This document shows, piece after piece, positions 21,035 through 30,633 of a DNA stretch of 34,452 bases. Source of the DNA: an uncultured Pelagibacteraceae bacterium (lineage in GTDB: Bacteria; Pseudomonadota; Alphaproteobacteria; Pelagibacterales; Pelagibacteraceae); the NCBI GenBank assembly GCA_902528505.1, contig CABZSY010000006.1, positions 1-34,452 of the forward strand, written 5' to 3'. Below the pieces are notes generated by a model, which did no database searches, was not told the origin of the DNA, and saw only the letters and a program-made list of their open reading frames with translations. Each line of letters begins with the position of its first letter. The stretch's first letter is position 1. A program made the position numbers and the translations under genes.

Positions 21035-21726
21035 CCACTATGAATTGAAACAATACCATTAGAAAAATTTCTATAAGAGCATTTTTGAAATTTATGCTTT
21101 TGCATTAAATCAATTAACTCTTCTTGATTAATGAACTGCTCAATACTTTTTATCAAATATTCATAGGGTTCTTTTTTCCCTACTATAAATTGACCAATTA
21201 TAGGGATTAACTTTGAGTAATTTTTGTAAATTAAATTCATATTTGTGTTTTGGATTTTAGAAAATTCTAAGCACAGATAACGACCACCAGGCTTTAAAAC
21301 CCTGTAAGCTTCAGAAAGTGCCAGATCTAAATTTTTTGTATTTCTCAAACCAAAACTGATTGTATAGTAGTCAAAAGAGTTATCAGTTAATGGCAATTTT
21401 TCGGCTGGGGCAGTAATCCATTCAATACTTCTATATCTTGATAATTTATTTTTACCTTTACTAATCATTTTTTTATTAGGATCAATAGATGTAACGTTGG
21501 ATTTACTATCAGTTTTTTCTAAAAAAAGTTTACCAATATCACCAGTTCCACAAGCAACATCCACCAATTTTTTATTAACAGATGGGCCCATCATATTAAT
21601 TAGACTTTTTTTCCAAAGCCTGTGTATACCTAGTGACATAAAGTCATTCATCAAATCATAACGGTCATAGACTTGATCAAACACACCTTCTACTAGTCCT
21701 TTTTTATTTTGAAGATATTGTTGCAT
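21022..21726 (-). CDS. ubiE: Demethylmenaquinone/2-methoxy-6-polyprenyl-benzoquinol methyltransferase
   Basis: VFDQVYDRYDLMNDFMSLGIHRLWK; DVACGTGDIG; ISFGLRNTKNLDLALSEAYRVLKPGGRYLCLEFS. Confidence 0.97.
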   Translation of the reverse strand: MQQYLQNKKGLVEGVFDQVYDRYDLMNDFMSLGIHRLWKKSLINMMGPSVNKKLVDVACGTGDIGKLFLEKTDSKSNVTSIDPNKKMISKGKNKLSRYRSIEWITAPAEKLPLTDNSFDYYTISFGLRNTKNLDLALSEAYRVLKPGGRYLCLEFSKIQNTNMNLIYKNYSKLIPIIGQFIVGKKEPYEYLIKSIEQFINQEELIDLMQKHKFQKCSYRNFSNGIVSIHSGWKI

Positions 21727-21755
21727 AAAAAATTATATATTGAATATAGTGTGAA

Positions 21756-22619
21756 ATGCCAGAATTACCAGAAGTAGAAATTGTAAGACAATCCTTAAAT
21801 AAAAAAATTAATCAAAAAAGGGTGAAAAAAGTAATAATAAGAAATAGAAATCTACGGTTTTTAATACCAAATAATTTTAAAAGTTATGTTAAAAATAAAA
21901 AAATAATTAAAGTAGATAGATTTTCAAAATACTTAATAATACATTTTTGGGAAGGTGATTATTGTTTGATTCACCTAGGTATGTCAGGCACAATTCATAT
22001 TGTTGATAAGCTTAAAATATCGAAATTTACAAATACTAGTTTTTATCACTCACCAACACTCCCCAAAAAACATAATCATGTTGTATTTGAATTTGATAAT
22101 TTTAAAGTAATTTATAATGATCCAAGACGTTTTGGTTTTTTTCAATTAATTGAAAATAAAAATGCTTTAAATGAAAGATTTAAAAATTTGGGGCCTGAAC
22201 CATTTGATAAAAAATTTGATTTAAATTATGTGATGGGTTTTTTTAAAGATAAAAGTAAAGATATTAAAAGTTTTTTATTGGATCAAAGATTTGTTTCAGG
22301 AATTGGTAATATATATGCTAGTGAAATATTATTTTTATGTAAAATTGACCCATTTAAGCAGGTAAAATTTTTAACTAAAAACGAATGTAAGAAAATTATT
22401 TTTAATTCAAAAAAAATTTTACATAAAGCAATAATTAAGGGAGGATCCAGCATTAGAAATTTTCAAGACATATCTGGAACACTGGGTGGTTATCAAAAAG
22501 AGTTCAAGGTTTATCAGCAAGAAGGAAATAAATGTAAAGCTTCTAGATGTTTAGGTATTGTAAAAAAAAAAATTGTATCAAATAGATCAACTTTTTTTTG
22601 TGATTTTTGCCAAAAATAG
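21756..22619 (+). CDS. mutM: Formamidopyrimidine-DNA glycosylase
   Basis: MPELPEVEIVRQSL; LIHLGMSGTI; GIGNIYASEILF; C-terminal zinc finger CKASRC...CDFC. Confidence 0.97.
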   Translation: MPELPEVEIVRQSLNKKINQKRVKKVIIRNRNLRFLIPNNFKSYVKNKKIIKVDRFSKYLIIHFWEGDYCLIHLGMSGTIHIVDKLKISKFTNTSFYHSPTLPKKHNHVVFEFDNFKVIYNDPRRFGFFQLIENKNALNERFKNLGPEPFDKKFDLNYVMGFFKDKSKDIKSFLLDQRFVSGIGNIYASEILFLCKIDPFKQVKFLTKNECKKIIFNSKKILHKAIIKGGSSIRNFQDISGTLGGYQKEFKVYQQEGNKCKASRCLGIVKKKIVSNRSTFFCDFCQK

Positions 22620-22631
22620 TAAAATATTATG

Positions 22632-22659
22632 TTGACCACTATAAATTCTCAAGTTATAC
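22632..22659 (+). promoter_or_regulatory. Candidate promoter for rpsT giving a very short 5' UTR
   Basis: TTGACC (22632-22637), 16-nt spacer, TTATAC (22654-22659); ATG starts 10 nt after the -10. Confidence 0.5.
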
Positions 22660-22669
22660 CCCTGCGCAG

Positions 22670-22930
22670 ATGGCAAACACAAAATCAGCGATTAAAAGAA
22701 TCCGAAGAATTTCTAAGCAAACAGTAGTTAATAAGGCTAGAAAAAGTAGATTTCGTAACGCTTTAAAAAAAATGAACCTTCTTATTGACGAAAAAAAGAA
22801 AGATGAAGCTTTAAAATTTTTGCCCAAGCTTAACTCAGAGCTAATGAAGATTGCTAAGACGGGAATTATCAAGAAACAAAATGCTTCTAGAAATGTTTCC
22901 AGGATTACAAAGAAGATTTCTGCAATCTAA
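22670..22930 (+). CDS. rpsT: 30S ribosomal protein S20 (internal start of the listed 22607 ORF)
   Basis: MANTKSAIKRIRRISKQTVVNKARKSRFRNALKKM is canonical S20; the upstream 21 residues are not family-like. Confidence 0.95.
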   Translation: MANTKSAIKRIRRISKQTVVNKARKSRFRNALKKMNLLIDEKKKDEALKFLPKLNSELMKIAKTGIIKKQNASRNVSRITKKISAI

Positions 22931-23040
22931 GCGTTAAAAAAAATCTTATTTTATTAAACAACTTTTAGTAAGCACATTATCTATTTAAATATCATCTTGT
23001 ATTACTATATTTAGATTTAGTAAATATTTCCTCTATATAA

Positions 23041-23079
23041 ATTCAATCTACATTTGATTCAATCATGGTTTGATTCAAT
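23041..23079. repeat. Three ATTCAAT repeats with exact 16-bp period upstream of dnaA (iteron-like)
   Basis: ATTCAAT at 23041, 23057 and 23073; units ATTCAATCTACATTTG / ATTCAATCATGGTTTG / ATTCAATTTATAATTT. Confidence 0.8.
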
Positions 23080-23237
23080 TTATAATTTTAATTTCTAATT
23101 TTTTAAACAAAATAAAATTCAAATTTAACTATGTGACATCTAAATCCACAATCGTAGATTTTATTTTTTTTTTAAATTTTTTATTAACTTGTTGCAAATT
23201 ATTTTAAATCAGTTCTAACTAGGTCTCTTCCAAACTT

Positions 23238-24653
23238 ATGAATAAACTTACAAATAACCAAAATATAGAAAAATTTAAGTCCAACAGTTTTGAATGGAGA
23301 CTAGTTCAATCTGATATGAGAAATAAATTAGGATCTGAAGTTTATGAAAGTTGGTTAAAAAAAATTTCATTTATAGAGGAATTTAGTAACTATATATTGT
23401 TTTCTGTACCAACTAGATTTATTAGAGACTGGATAACATCAAGATATTTAGATCAAATATTACAAATTATAAAAATTTATAAAAAAGATATTGTAAGAAT
23501 TGAATTTAGAATAGTTGAACCAAATCATTCTGTTAATACTGATGATGCTTTAGAAGCGGGTAATTTAAAAGAAAATGTTTCTTTTATAAAAGATTCTTAT
23601 TTGCAATATAATCGAATTGATCCTAATAAACGATTTGATAATTTTATCACAGGATCAAGTAATAAGCTGGCTTATGAGGCGTCGCTAAAGGTTTCAGAAA
23701 ATATTTCGCATTACAACCCACTTTATATTTATGGTGGTGTTGGAATGGGCAAAACACATTTATTAAATTCTATTGGTTATGAGTTAAAAAAAAATAATAA
23801 AGTTATGTTTATTTCAGCAGAACGTTTTATGTATCAATTTGTAAAATCAATTAAATCAAATGATATGGTAAAGTTTAAAGAATTCTTTAGAAACACAAAT
23901 ATTTTATTAATTGATGATATTCAATTCATAAGCGGTAAAGAGGCCATGCAAGAAGAATTTTTTCATACATTTAATGCTCTATTGGACAAAGGTTCACAGA
24001 TAATTGTCTCCGCTGACAGACCTCCTAATAAATTATCGAGAATTCAAGAAAGAATTAAATCTAGATTCTCAGGTGGATTAGTAGTTGATATCCAAAAACC
24101 AGACCTAGAATTAAGAAAAAAAATTGTTCAAAAAAAAACTCAGGAACTAAACAGTATATATTCAGACCAATTGCATATTTCAAAAGACATTCAAGATTTT
24201 ATCAGCACTGAAATCAAAGGCAGTATAAGAGAGTTAGTTGGAGCAATTAATAGAGTAGTTTCATTTTCAAGAATATATGAAAAAGTCCCAAATTTATCTG
24301 AAACAAAAGTTGTATTGAAGGATTTATTAAATCTGTCTGAAAGCAGAGTTACTATTGATTTAATTCAAACAGTGGTGTGTAAGTTTTTTAAAATTAGTAA
24401 AAATGAGATGTTATCTTCAAGAAGATCAAGGTATTTAGTTAGACCTAGACAAACAGCAATATATTTAACTAAAATTCTTACCTCAAAATCATTGCCCGAA
24501 ATTGGAAGGGAGTTTTCAAATAGAGATCATACAACAATAATACATTCAGTTAAAACTATTGAAAAAATTAAAGAAAAGGACCAAGAGATGGTTGACAATA
24601 TTAACAAATTAAAAAATCAAATATTATATAATAACAAAGATTATGAAATTTAA
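23238..24653 (+). CDS. dnaA: Chromosomal replication initiator protein DnaA
   Basis: NPLYIYGGVGMGKTHLLNSIG; LLIDDIQFISGKE; SNRDHTTIIHSVKTIEK domain IV signature. Confidence 0.98.
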   Translation: MNKLTNNQNIEKFKSNSFEWRLVQSDMRNKLGSEVYESWLKKISFIEEFSNYILFSVPTRFIRDWITSRYLDQILQIIKIYKKDIVRIEFRIVEPNHSVNTDDALEAGNLKENVSFIKDSYLQYNRIDPNKRFDNFITGSSNKLAYEASLKVSENISHYNPLYIYGGVGMGKTHLLNSIGYELKKNNKVMFISAERFMYQFVKSIKSNDMVKFKEFFRNTNILLIDDIQFISGKEAMQEEFFHTFNALLDKGSQIIVSADRPPNKLSRIQERIKSRFSGGLVVDIQKPDLELRKKIVQKKTQELNSIYSDQLHISKDIQDFISTEIKGSIRELVGAINRVVSFSRIYEKVPNLSETKVVLKDLLNLSESRVTIDLIQTVVCKFFKISKNEMLSSRRSRYLVRPRQTAIYLTKILTSKSLPEIGREFSNRDHTTIIHSVKTIEKIKEKDQEMVDNINKLKNQILYNNKDYEI

Positions 24654-25755
24654 CGTTAATCAACATGACCTTCAGCAAGCACTCAATTATTGCCAAGGAG
24701 TTATAGAAAAGAGAAGTACTTTACCAATTTTGTCTAATATTTTAATTGATGCAAATAATTCAAATTTAATAATAACAGCAACTGACTTAGATTTAATTTT
24801 TATTCATAAAATAAATAATGTGGAAGTATTGGAAGAAGGAAAAACCACAACAGTATCATCAACTATATATGATATTGTAAGAAAATTATCTTCTGGAAAA
24901 AAAATTAATTTAACTTTAAATGAAACAAATAAACTTCATCTTGAGTCAGAAAAATCTATTTTTAACTTAAATTGTATCAGTCCTTCAGAGTTTCCACTTA
25001 CAGATGAAAATTTTAACCAGAATGAATTTGTCATTAAATCTAAACAACTTTTGAAATTATTAAATAAATGTAAATTTTCAGTTTCTAATGATGAAACTAG
25101 ACATTACTTAAGTGGAATTTATTTTCATCAAACAGAAGTAGAAGATAAAAATTATCTTACAGCAGTAGCCACTGATAGTCATAGAATGTCAATTTCTAAA
25201 ATTAGATTAGATGAAAAAATTAATTTTGATCCAATAATATTACCAAAAAAAACAATATTTCAGCTATGTTCTCTTTTGGATAGCTATGATGGTGACGTAA
25301 AGATTTCAAATGTTAAATCTAAAATTAAATTCGAATTAAATAACAGTATATTAATATCAAAACTGATAGATGGTAAATTTCCTAATTATATTCAGGTAAT
25401 TCCTAAAAATAATCAAAAAAAATTAGAGATAGATTTAAAATTATTTCTTAATTCTGTTGATAGAGTAGCATCTGTATCGTTAGATAAAAAAGATGGAGTA
25501 AAATTTAGTTTATCTAAAGATATCTTAAATTTATCAGTGAATAACGCTAACAGCGGAGATGGTAAGGAAACCTTAAGTGCAAAATTTGATCATGATTTAG
25601 AAATTAGTTTTAATTCTAGATATTTAATAGATGTGGCCTCCCAATTAAATGGAGAAAAAGTAGAAATATTTTTTAATGATACGGGCTCTCCAGCTTTAAT
25701 AAAAGATCCAGGCGACTTTGATAGTATTTATGTTGTAATGCCTATGAAGGGCTAA
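24643..25755 (+). CDS. dnaN: DNA polymerase III subunit beta (sliding clamp)
   Basis: MKFNVNQHDLQQALNYCQGVIEKRSTLPILSNILI; ATDSHRMS; C-terminal YVVMPMKG. Confidence 0.97.
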   Translation: MKFNVNQHDLQQALNYCQGVIEKRSTLPILSNILIDANNSNLIITATDLDLIFIHKINNVEVLEEGKTTTVSSTIYDIVRKLSSGKKINLTLNETNKLHLESEKSIFNLNCISPSEFPLTDENFNQNEFVIKSKQLLKLLNKCKFSVSNDETRHYLSGIYFHQTEVEDKNYLTAVATDSHRMSISKIRLDEKINFDPIILPKKTIFQLCSLLDSYDGDVKISNVKSKIKFELNNSILISKLIDGKFPNYIQVIPKNNQKKLEIDLKLFLNSVDRVASVSLDKKDGVKFSLSKDILNLSVNNANSGDGKETLSAKFDHDLEISFNSRYLIDVASQLNGEKVEIFFNDTGSPALIKDPGDFDSIYVVMPMKG

Positions 25756-26462
25756 CTTAATAAGTTGAGTTCATTATAAATTTTACTCTCTAAAATCTGT
25801 AGAAAATTATCTTTATCCATTCCAGCATTAATAGGTGTTAAAATAGAAACAATTATTGTTTTATTACTATTTTTTTGACCCTTTTTTGGCCAAACATAAC
25901 CAGAATTAACAGCAACAGGTTGGCAAGCTATATTTAGCTCCTGATAAATTCTTGTTACTCCTTTTTTAAAAGAAGGTCGTTCTTCAGGTAAAACACGAGT
26001 TCCCTGAGGAAAAATTATCAATGGTCTATCACTTCTATTTACTGTTCTTAAAATATCCTCAAAAAATCCTAAATTGTCTCTACTTACTTTGTTTCTATTT
26101 ATAGAGATTGATCCAATTTTTTGTAAGTACCACCCAAAGATTGGAATTCGTAGTAACTCTTTTTTTAAAATAAATACTGGCGACTTGAAAACAGTTTGTA
26201 GGTAAAATGTTTCAAACATAGACTGGTGAGAGGCAGCAATAAAAAATTTTTTGTCGGTTATAATGTTTTCTTTACCTTTAATAATAACTTTTACTGATAG
26301 AAAAACTCTTAGACAAAACCCAGTCCAATAACCCATCAATTTTCCTCCTAGTAAAGTAATTTTCGTTGGTAAAAGTAATGCAGGCAAAAATATTATTGAA
26401 ATTATAATTATTCCTGCAAAAAAAAATATTGAAAATAATAAATTTCTGATCATTTTTATCAA
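25752..26462 (-). CDS. 1-acyl-sn-glycerol-3-phosphate acyltransferase
   Basis: AASHQSMFETFYLQ (HX4-5 acyltransferase motif region), FPQGTRVLPEE. Confidence 0.9.
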   Translation of the reverse strand: MIKMIRNLLFSIFFFAGIIIISIIFLPALLLPTKITLLGGKLMGYWTGFCLRVFLSVKVIIKGKENIITDKKFFIAASHQSMFETFYLQTVFKSPVFILKKELLRIPIFGWYLQKIGSISINRNKVSRDNLGFFEDILRTVNRSDRPLIIFPQGTRVLPEERPSFKKGVTRIYQELNIACQPVAVNSGYVWPKKGQKNSNKTIIVSILTPINAGMDKDNFLQILESKIYNELNLLS

Positions 26463-26465
26463 AAG

Positions 26466-27680
26466 CTAAATCAAATCTGTATGCTTTTGTCTATTTTTAA
26501 TTATTTTAATTGTTCTTCCTTTTATCAGTAATTCAACTGGTTTTGGTCTAAGATTATAATTAGAGCTTAGAGACATTCCATATGCGCCCACATCACATAT
26601 AGCTACAAAATCTTTTTCTTTTAGTTTTTGAAATTTTTTTAAAGTTACAAATTTATCTGTACTTTCACAAATAGGACCTACAAATTCATAAATATTTTTT
26701 GAGACATTGTTTGATTTATTTAAGGGTAATATTTTATGAACTGCTCCATATAGAGCTGGTCTCATAAGATCATTCATTGCAGCATCTAAAATAATAAATT
26801 TTTTAGCACCACCATCTTTGATGTAAATTATTTTGGATATCAAAGTTCCTGTATTACCAATTATTGATCTACCTGGTTCAAAAATTATTTTTGTGTCATG
26901 TTTTCTTAAAAAATTTTTAATTGCTAAATTATATTTTTTATAATTAAGCTTTTTAATCTTATCACTGTAAGAAATTCCCATGCCTCCACCTAAATCAACG
27001 AATTTAAATTTGTATTTGGTTTTATTAATTATATTACTTACAGCCTTAAGCATTCTTTCATATGGTTTATAATCCAATATTTGACTACCTATATGAACAC
27101 TTAAACATTGTAGACTGATATTTTTGGAATTTTCACAGTATTTTACAAGCTCATAAAACTTTTTACTGTTAACACCAAATTTATTTTCACTTTTACCAGT
27201 AGAAATTTGTTTAAGAGTTTTTGCGTCAGTATTTGGGTTTAGTCTTATTCCAACTTGTACTATTTTTTTTTTTCGTTTAGCAATTTTATTAATTTCTTGA
27301 ATTTCACTTTTTGACTCAGCATTAATAAGTAGTATTTTTTTTTCGATAGCAAAACTGATTTCTTCAATAGTTTTACCAACTCCTGAAAATACTATTTTGC
27401 TTGGACTGACACCTGCTTTTAAAGCTAACATAAGTTCTCCTTTTGAAACAACATCAGCCCCTAAACCAAATTTCTTAATTTCTTTAATTATATTTAAATT
27501 AGTATTTGATTTTACGGAAAAGCATATTAATGGAGAAAAGGATTTAAAATTTTCTTTAAAATTATTTATATTTTCTCTTAACTTCGAATATGAATAACAA
27601 TAAGCAGGTGTGCCAAAATTTTTTGCTAAACTTTGAAAATTGATATTTTCTATTGTTAATTGTTTATTTTTATATTTCAT
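26466..27680 (-). CDS. lysA: Diaminopimelate decarboxylase
   Basis: FSVKSNTNLNIIKEIKKFGLGADVVSKGEL PLP site; DLGGGMGISY; FEPGRSIIGNTG; CDVGAYGMSLSSNYN. Confidence 0.96.
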   Translation of the reverse strand: MKYKNKQLTIENINFQSLAKNFGTPAYCYSYSKLRENINNFKENFKSFSPLICFSVKSNTNLNIIKEIKKFGLGADVVSKGELMLALKAGVSPSKIVFSGVGKTIEEISFAIEKKILLINAESKSEIQEINKIAKRKKKIVQVGIRLNPNTDAKTLKQISTGKSENKFGVNSKKFYELVKYCENSKNISLQCLSVHIGSQILDYKPYERMLKAVSNIINKTKYKFKFVDLGGGMGISYSDKIKKLNYKKYNLAIKNFLRKHDTKIIFEPGRSIIGNTGTLISKIIYIKDGGAKKFIILDAAMNDLMRPALYGAVHKILPLNKSNNVSKNIYEFVGPICESTDKFVTLKKFQKLKEKDFVAICDVGAYGMSLSSNYNLRPKPVELLIKGRTIKIIKNRQKHTDLI

Positions 27681-27811
27681 TAAGCTTTATTAATTAAAAG
27701 TAATTGCATATTTTTCCTAATCGTAGACTCTTTATATTCAGGATCACCTTTTTTCCCACAAGAGATTAATATGCAACACAATATCAAAGCTAAGGTAAAT
27801 TTTCTGATCAT
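27680..27811 (-). CDS. lptM: Small LptM/YifL-like lipoprotein, 43 aa (not in the supplied ORF list)
   Basis: Reverse-strand translation MIRKFTLALILCCILISCGKKGDPEYKESTIRKNMQLLLINKA*; lipobox LISC followed by GKKGDP; start overlaps argH stop (ATGA) and stop overlaps lysA start (TAATG); lies in the argH-lptM-lysA order known in proteobacteria. Confidence 0.85.
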   Translation of the reverse strand: MIRKFTLALILCCILISCGKKGDPEYKESTIRKNMQLLLINKA

Positions 27812-29199
27812 ATTTTTTTTTTATATTTCATTATCATTTTTTTAATATTATCAAAAGATGTTCCCCCAAAAGATTTTTTTGAATTTACAGAATTGTTTAA
27901 ATCAAACACTTTTAAAACATCTTCGGTAAGTCTAGGCTCAATTTTTTTAAGTTGATCTAAAGATAGTTCATCTAAATTTTTTTTTGTTTTTTCTGCCAAA
28001 TTAACTACAGCCGAGGTTTTTTGATAAGCTTTTCTAAATGACATTGAATGATTTTTAACAAGATAGTCAGCTAAGTCTGTTGCGGTAATGTATCCATTAT
28101 TTGCAAGTTCAAGCATTTTTTTTTTATTAGGACTACAATTTTTTAATACCTCATCAAAAATTTTTAAACAATTTATAATTGTATCATTTGAACTAAAAAC
28201 AATCTCTTTATCATCTTGAAGATCTTTAAAATAAGATAGTGGTAACCCTTTTAAAATAGTCAGCATAGAAAATAAATTACCGTAGGTATTTCCAGATTTA
28301 CCTCTTAAATATTCTAGAAGATCAGGATTTTTTTTTTGAGGCATTATTGACGATCCAGTTACAACTTTATCAGACAAATTAATTAAATTAAATCCATCTG
28401 AATTCCATAAAATCAACTCTTCTGCAATTCTTGAAATATGCATAGAGCACACTGATATACTGTAAAGAAAATCAAGCACAAAATCTCTATCTGAAACCGT
28501 ATCAATAGAATTGTTTGTAGGTTTTTTAAAACCAAGTTTTTTGGTTGTATAATTTCTGTCTATATTGAACGATGTGCCAGATAAAGCAGCAACACCAAGA
28601 GGATTTTCTTCTAAACTTTCTATATTTTTAGAAAATCTTTTTTTATCTCTATTAAAAATTTCAACATAAGACATTAGATAATGCGCGAATGAAATTGCCT
28701 GAGCGTTTTTTAAATGAGTAAAACCAGGCATGATAGTCTGAATATTTATTTCAGCTAATTTTATAGAACTCTTGATGACTTTATCAAGATTGTTATTTAT
28801 TTCTTTGGTTGCAGATTTTAACCACAATTTAAAATCAGTGATTACCTGATCATTTCTTGATCTAGCTGTATGGACATAACCTGCCTCTTCACCAATAATT
28901 TGAAAAAGTCTTTTTTCAATATTCATATGAATGTCTTCATATTTTTTATCAAAATCAAATTTTTTACTGGAAATCTCTCTTTCTATTTTGTTTAGACCAT
29001 AAATAATTTTATTTTTAATTTTAAATGAGATTATTTTTTGTTTAAAAAGCATTTCAACATGAGCAATAGATCCTCTGATATCTTCTTTATAGAGTCTTTT
29101 ATCAATATCTAAAGAATTACCAATTTTTTGAAACAAACTTGACGATTTTTTTTTTATACGTGTGTTCCATATTGCCTGGTTGTTTTTATTTTTTGCCAT
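27808..29199 (-). CDS. argH: Argininosuccinate lyase
   Basis: HTARSRNDQVITDFKLWL; GSSIMPQKKNPDLLEYLRGKSG. Confidence 0.97.
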   Translation of the reverse strand: MAKNKNNQAIWNTRIKKKSSSLFQKIGNSLDIDKRLYKEDIRGSIAHVEMLFKQKIISFKIKNKIIYGLNKIEREISSKKFDFDKKYEDIHMNIEKRLFQIIGEEAGYVHTARSRNDQVITDFKLWLKSATKEINNNLDKVIKSSIKLAEINIQTIMPGFTHLKNAQAISFAHYLMSYVEIFNRDKKRFSKNIESLEENPLGVAALSGTSFNIDRNYTTKKLGFKKPTNNSIDTVSDRDFVLDFLYSISVCSMHISRIAEELILWNSDGFNLINLSDKVVTGSSIMPQKKNPDLLEYLRGKSGNTYGNLFSMLTILKGLPLSYFKDLQDDKEIVFSSNDTIINCLKIFDEVLKNCSPNKKKMLELANNGYITATDLADYLVKNHSMSFRKAYQKTSAVVNLAEKTKKNLDELSLDQLKKIEPRLTEDVLKVFDLNNSVNSKKSFGGTSFDNIKKMIMKYKKKI

Positions 29200-29223
29200 G
29201 ATATTTAATTATACCTATTTAAT

Positions 29224-29733
29224 ATGAGAATTTTAATATTATTTACCTTTTTAATCACGAATGCTCTTGCAAATGAATTGCCAGATTTAAAAAATCTTGT
29301 AGTCCATAAAATACCAAAAACATACGATAATGTTATTTTTTTAGATGAAACAGATGAAGAAATTAATATTCAAAATTTAGATAGTAAGCTGACAATATTG
29401 AATTTTTGGGCAACTTGGTGTGAACCATGCAAAGAGGAAATGCCCTCTTTAAACAGGCTGCAAGCAAATAAAAAGATAAAGAACTTAAAAATATACCCAA
29501 TTAATATTGGCAAAGAAAATCTAAATAAGGTCAATAATTTTTTTGATAAATTAGACATAGATAATTTAGAGCCTTATTTTGATAATCCATCAACTCTAGC
29601 AAAAATTTTTTCTTTAAGAGGTCTTCCAACTACTATAATTTTAAATTCAGAAGGAGAGGAGTTTGCAAGAATTATTGGTTCAATAGATTTTGATAATGAA
29701 AACTTTATTAATTGGCTTAAAAATTTAAGTTAA
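29224..29733 (+). CDS. TlpA-family thioredoxin-like protein (periplasmic)
   Basis: Signal peptide; LNFWATWCEPCKEEMPSLNRLQ; RGLPTTIILNSEGEE. Confidence 0.92.
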   Translation: MRILILFTFLITNALANELPDLKNLVVHKIPKTYDNVIFLDETDEEINIQNLDSKLTILNFWATWCEPCKEEMPSLNRLQANKKIKNLKIYPINIGKENLNKVNNFFDKLDIDNLEPYFDNPSTLAKIFSLRGLPTTIILNSEGEEFARIIGSIDFDNENFINWLKNLS

Positions 29734-29933
29734 TCTTTAAAAAAATAAGCAAAACCTACTAAGGCAACTATAGCAATGAATTGTAAAATGACTCTCATTT
29801 GCATTAACTTATTGGAATATTTTTTACTTGTTTCCCCACCCTTGAAAAGAGTTCCTATACCTAGAATTAAGACTACACCCACTGCAATTAAAAGTGCAAT
29901 AGATAGAACTTTAACTATTAATCCTGATAACAT
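29730..29933 (-). CDS. HIG1-domain (twin transmembrane) protein
   Basis: 67 aa, two TM helices, GIGTLFKGG...SNKLMQMRVILQFIAIVAL resembles HIG1_N. Confidence 0.85.
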   Translation of the reverse strand: MLSGLIVKVLSIALLIAVGVVLILGIGTLFKGGETSKKYSNKLMQMRVILQFIAIVALVGFAYFFKD

Positions 29934-29982
29934 TTTTGTATTTTAGATTGTTTTTAGAAATAAAACACTTAATTAATTAACT

Positions 29983-30633
29983 ATGACATTTTGCCTTAAC
30001 TCTATAATTATTAGACCTGAAAACGGAAATGAAATAAAAAATGCAATTATTTTATTACATGGATACGGTGGTGATGGAAAAGACATTAGTATGCTATCAT
30101 TAAATTGGAAAAGACATATGCCAAATACTGTTTTTATTTGTCCAAATGGGCATGAGCCCAGTGTAATGAACCCTTCAGGATATCAATGGTTTGATCTTAG
30201 CAAAGAGGAACCATCTTATATATTAGAGCAATCAATTAAGGCCGAGAATATAATTAAAAAATTTATAGAGGAAGTTAAATTAGAATTTAATTTATCAAAT
30301 AAAGAAATATGTTTATCTGGTTTTAGCCAAGGTTGTATGATGTCTTTAAATGTTGGCTTAACATCAGAGGAAAAATTTTCTTGCATTGTTGGTTTTTCTG
30401 GAAAAATTATTGATCAAGATAACCTAAAAAATAGAATCAAAAACAAAACTGAAACTTTACTTATACACGGTGACACTGATCAAATTGTCCCATCAATCAA
30501 CTTATTAGAAGCCAAAGACTTTTTAATAAGAAACAATATAAAAGTTGATACACTTTTAATTAAAAATTGTGATCATCACATTCCTATACAAGCTTCTAGT
30601 ACAGCACTAAATTATATCTTAAAGAAATTTTAA
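29983..30633 (+). CDS. Phospholipase/carboxylesterase, alpha/beta hydrolase
   Basis: ILLHGYGGDGKD; LSGFSQGCMMSLNVGL nucleophile elbow; IHGDTDQIVP; CDHHIP. Confidence 0.9.
   Translation: MTFCLNSIIIRPENGNEIKNAIILLHGYGGDGKDISMLSLNWKRHMPNTVFICPNGHEPSVMNPSGYQWFDLSKEEPSYILEQSIKAENIIKKFIEEVKLEFNLSNKEICLSGFSQGCMMSLNVGLTSEEKFSCIVGFSGKIIDQDNLKNRIKNKTETLLIHGDTDQIVPSINLLEAKDFLIRNNIKVDTLLIKNCDHHIPIQASSTALNYILKKF

Noticed and set aside
22607-22669. 21-residue extension of S20 ORF (MPKIVKYYVDHYKFSSYTPAQ)
   Set aside because: Overlaps mutM end and a likely promoter; canonical S20 begins MANTKSA
23130-23160. Short inverted repeat AAATC...GATTT around 23137-23155 as an oriC element
   Set aside because: Only 5-bp arms with a 10-nt loop in very AT-rich DNA; expected by chance
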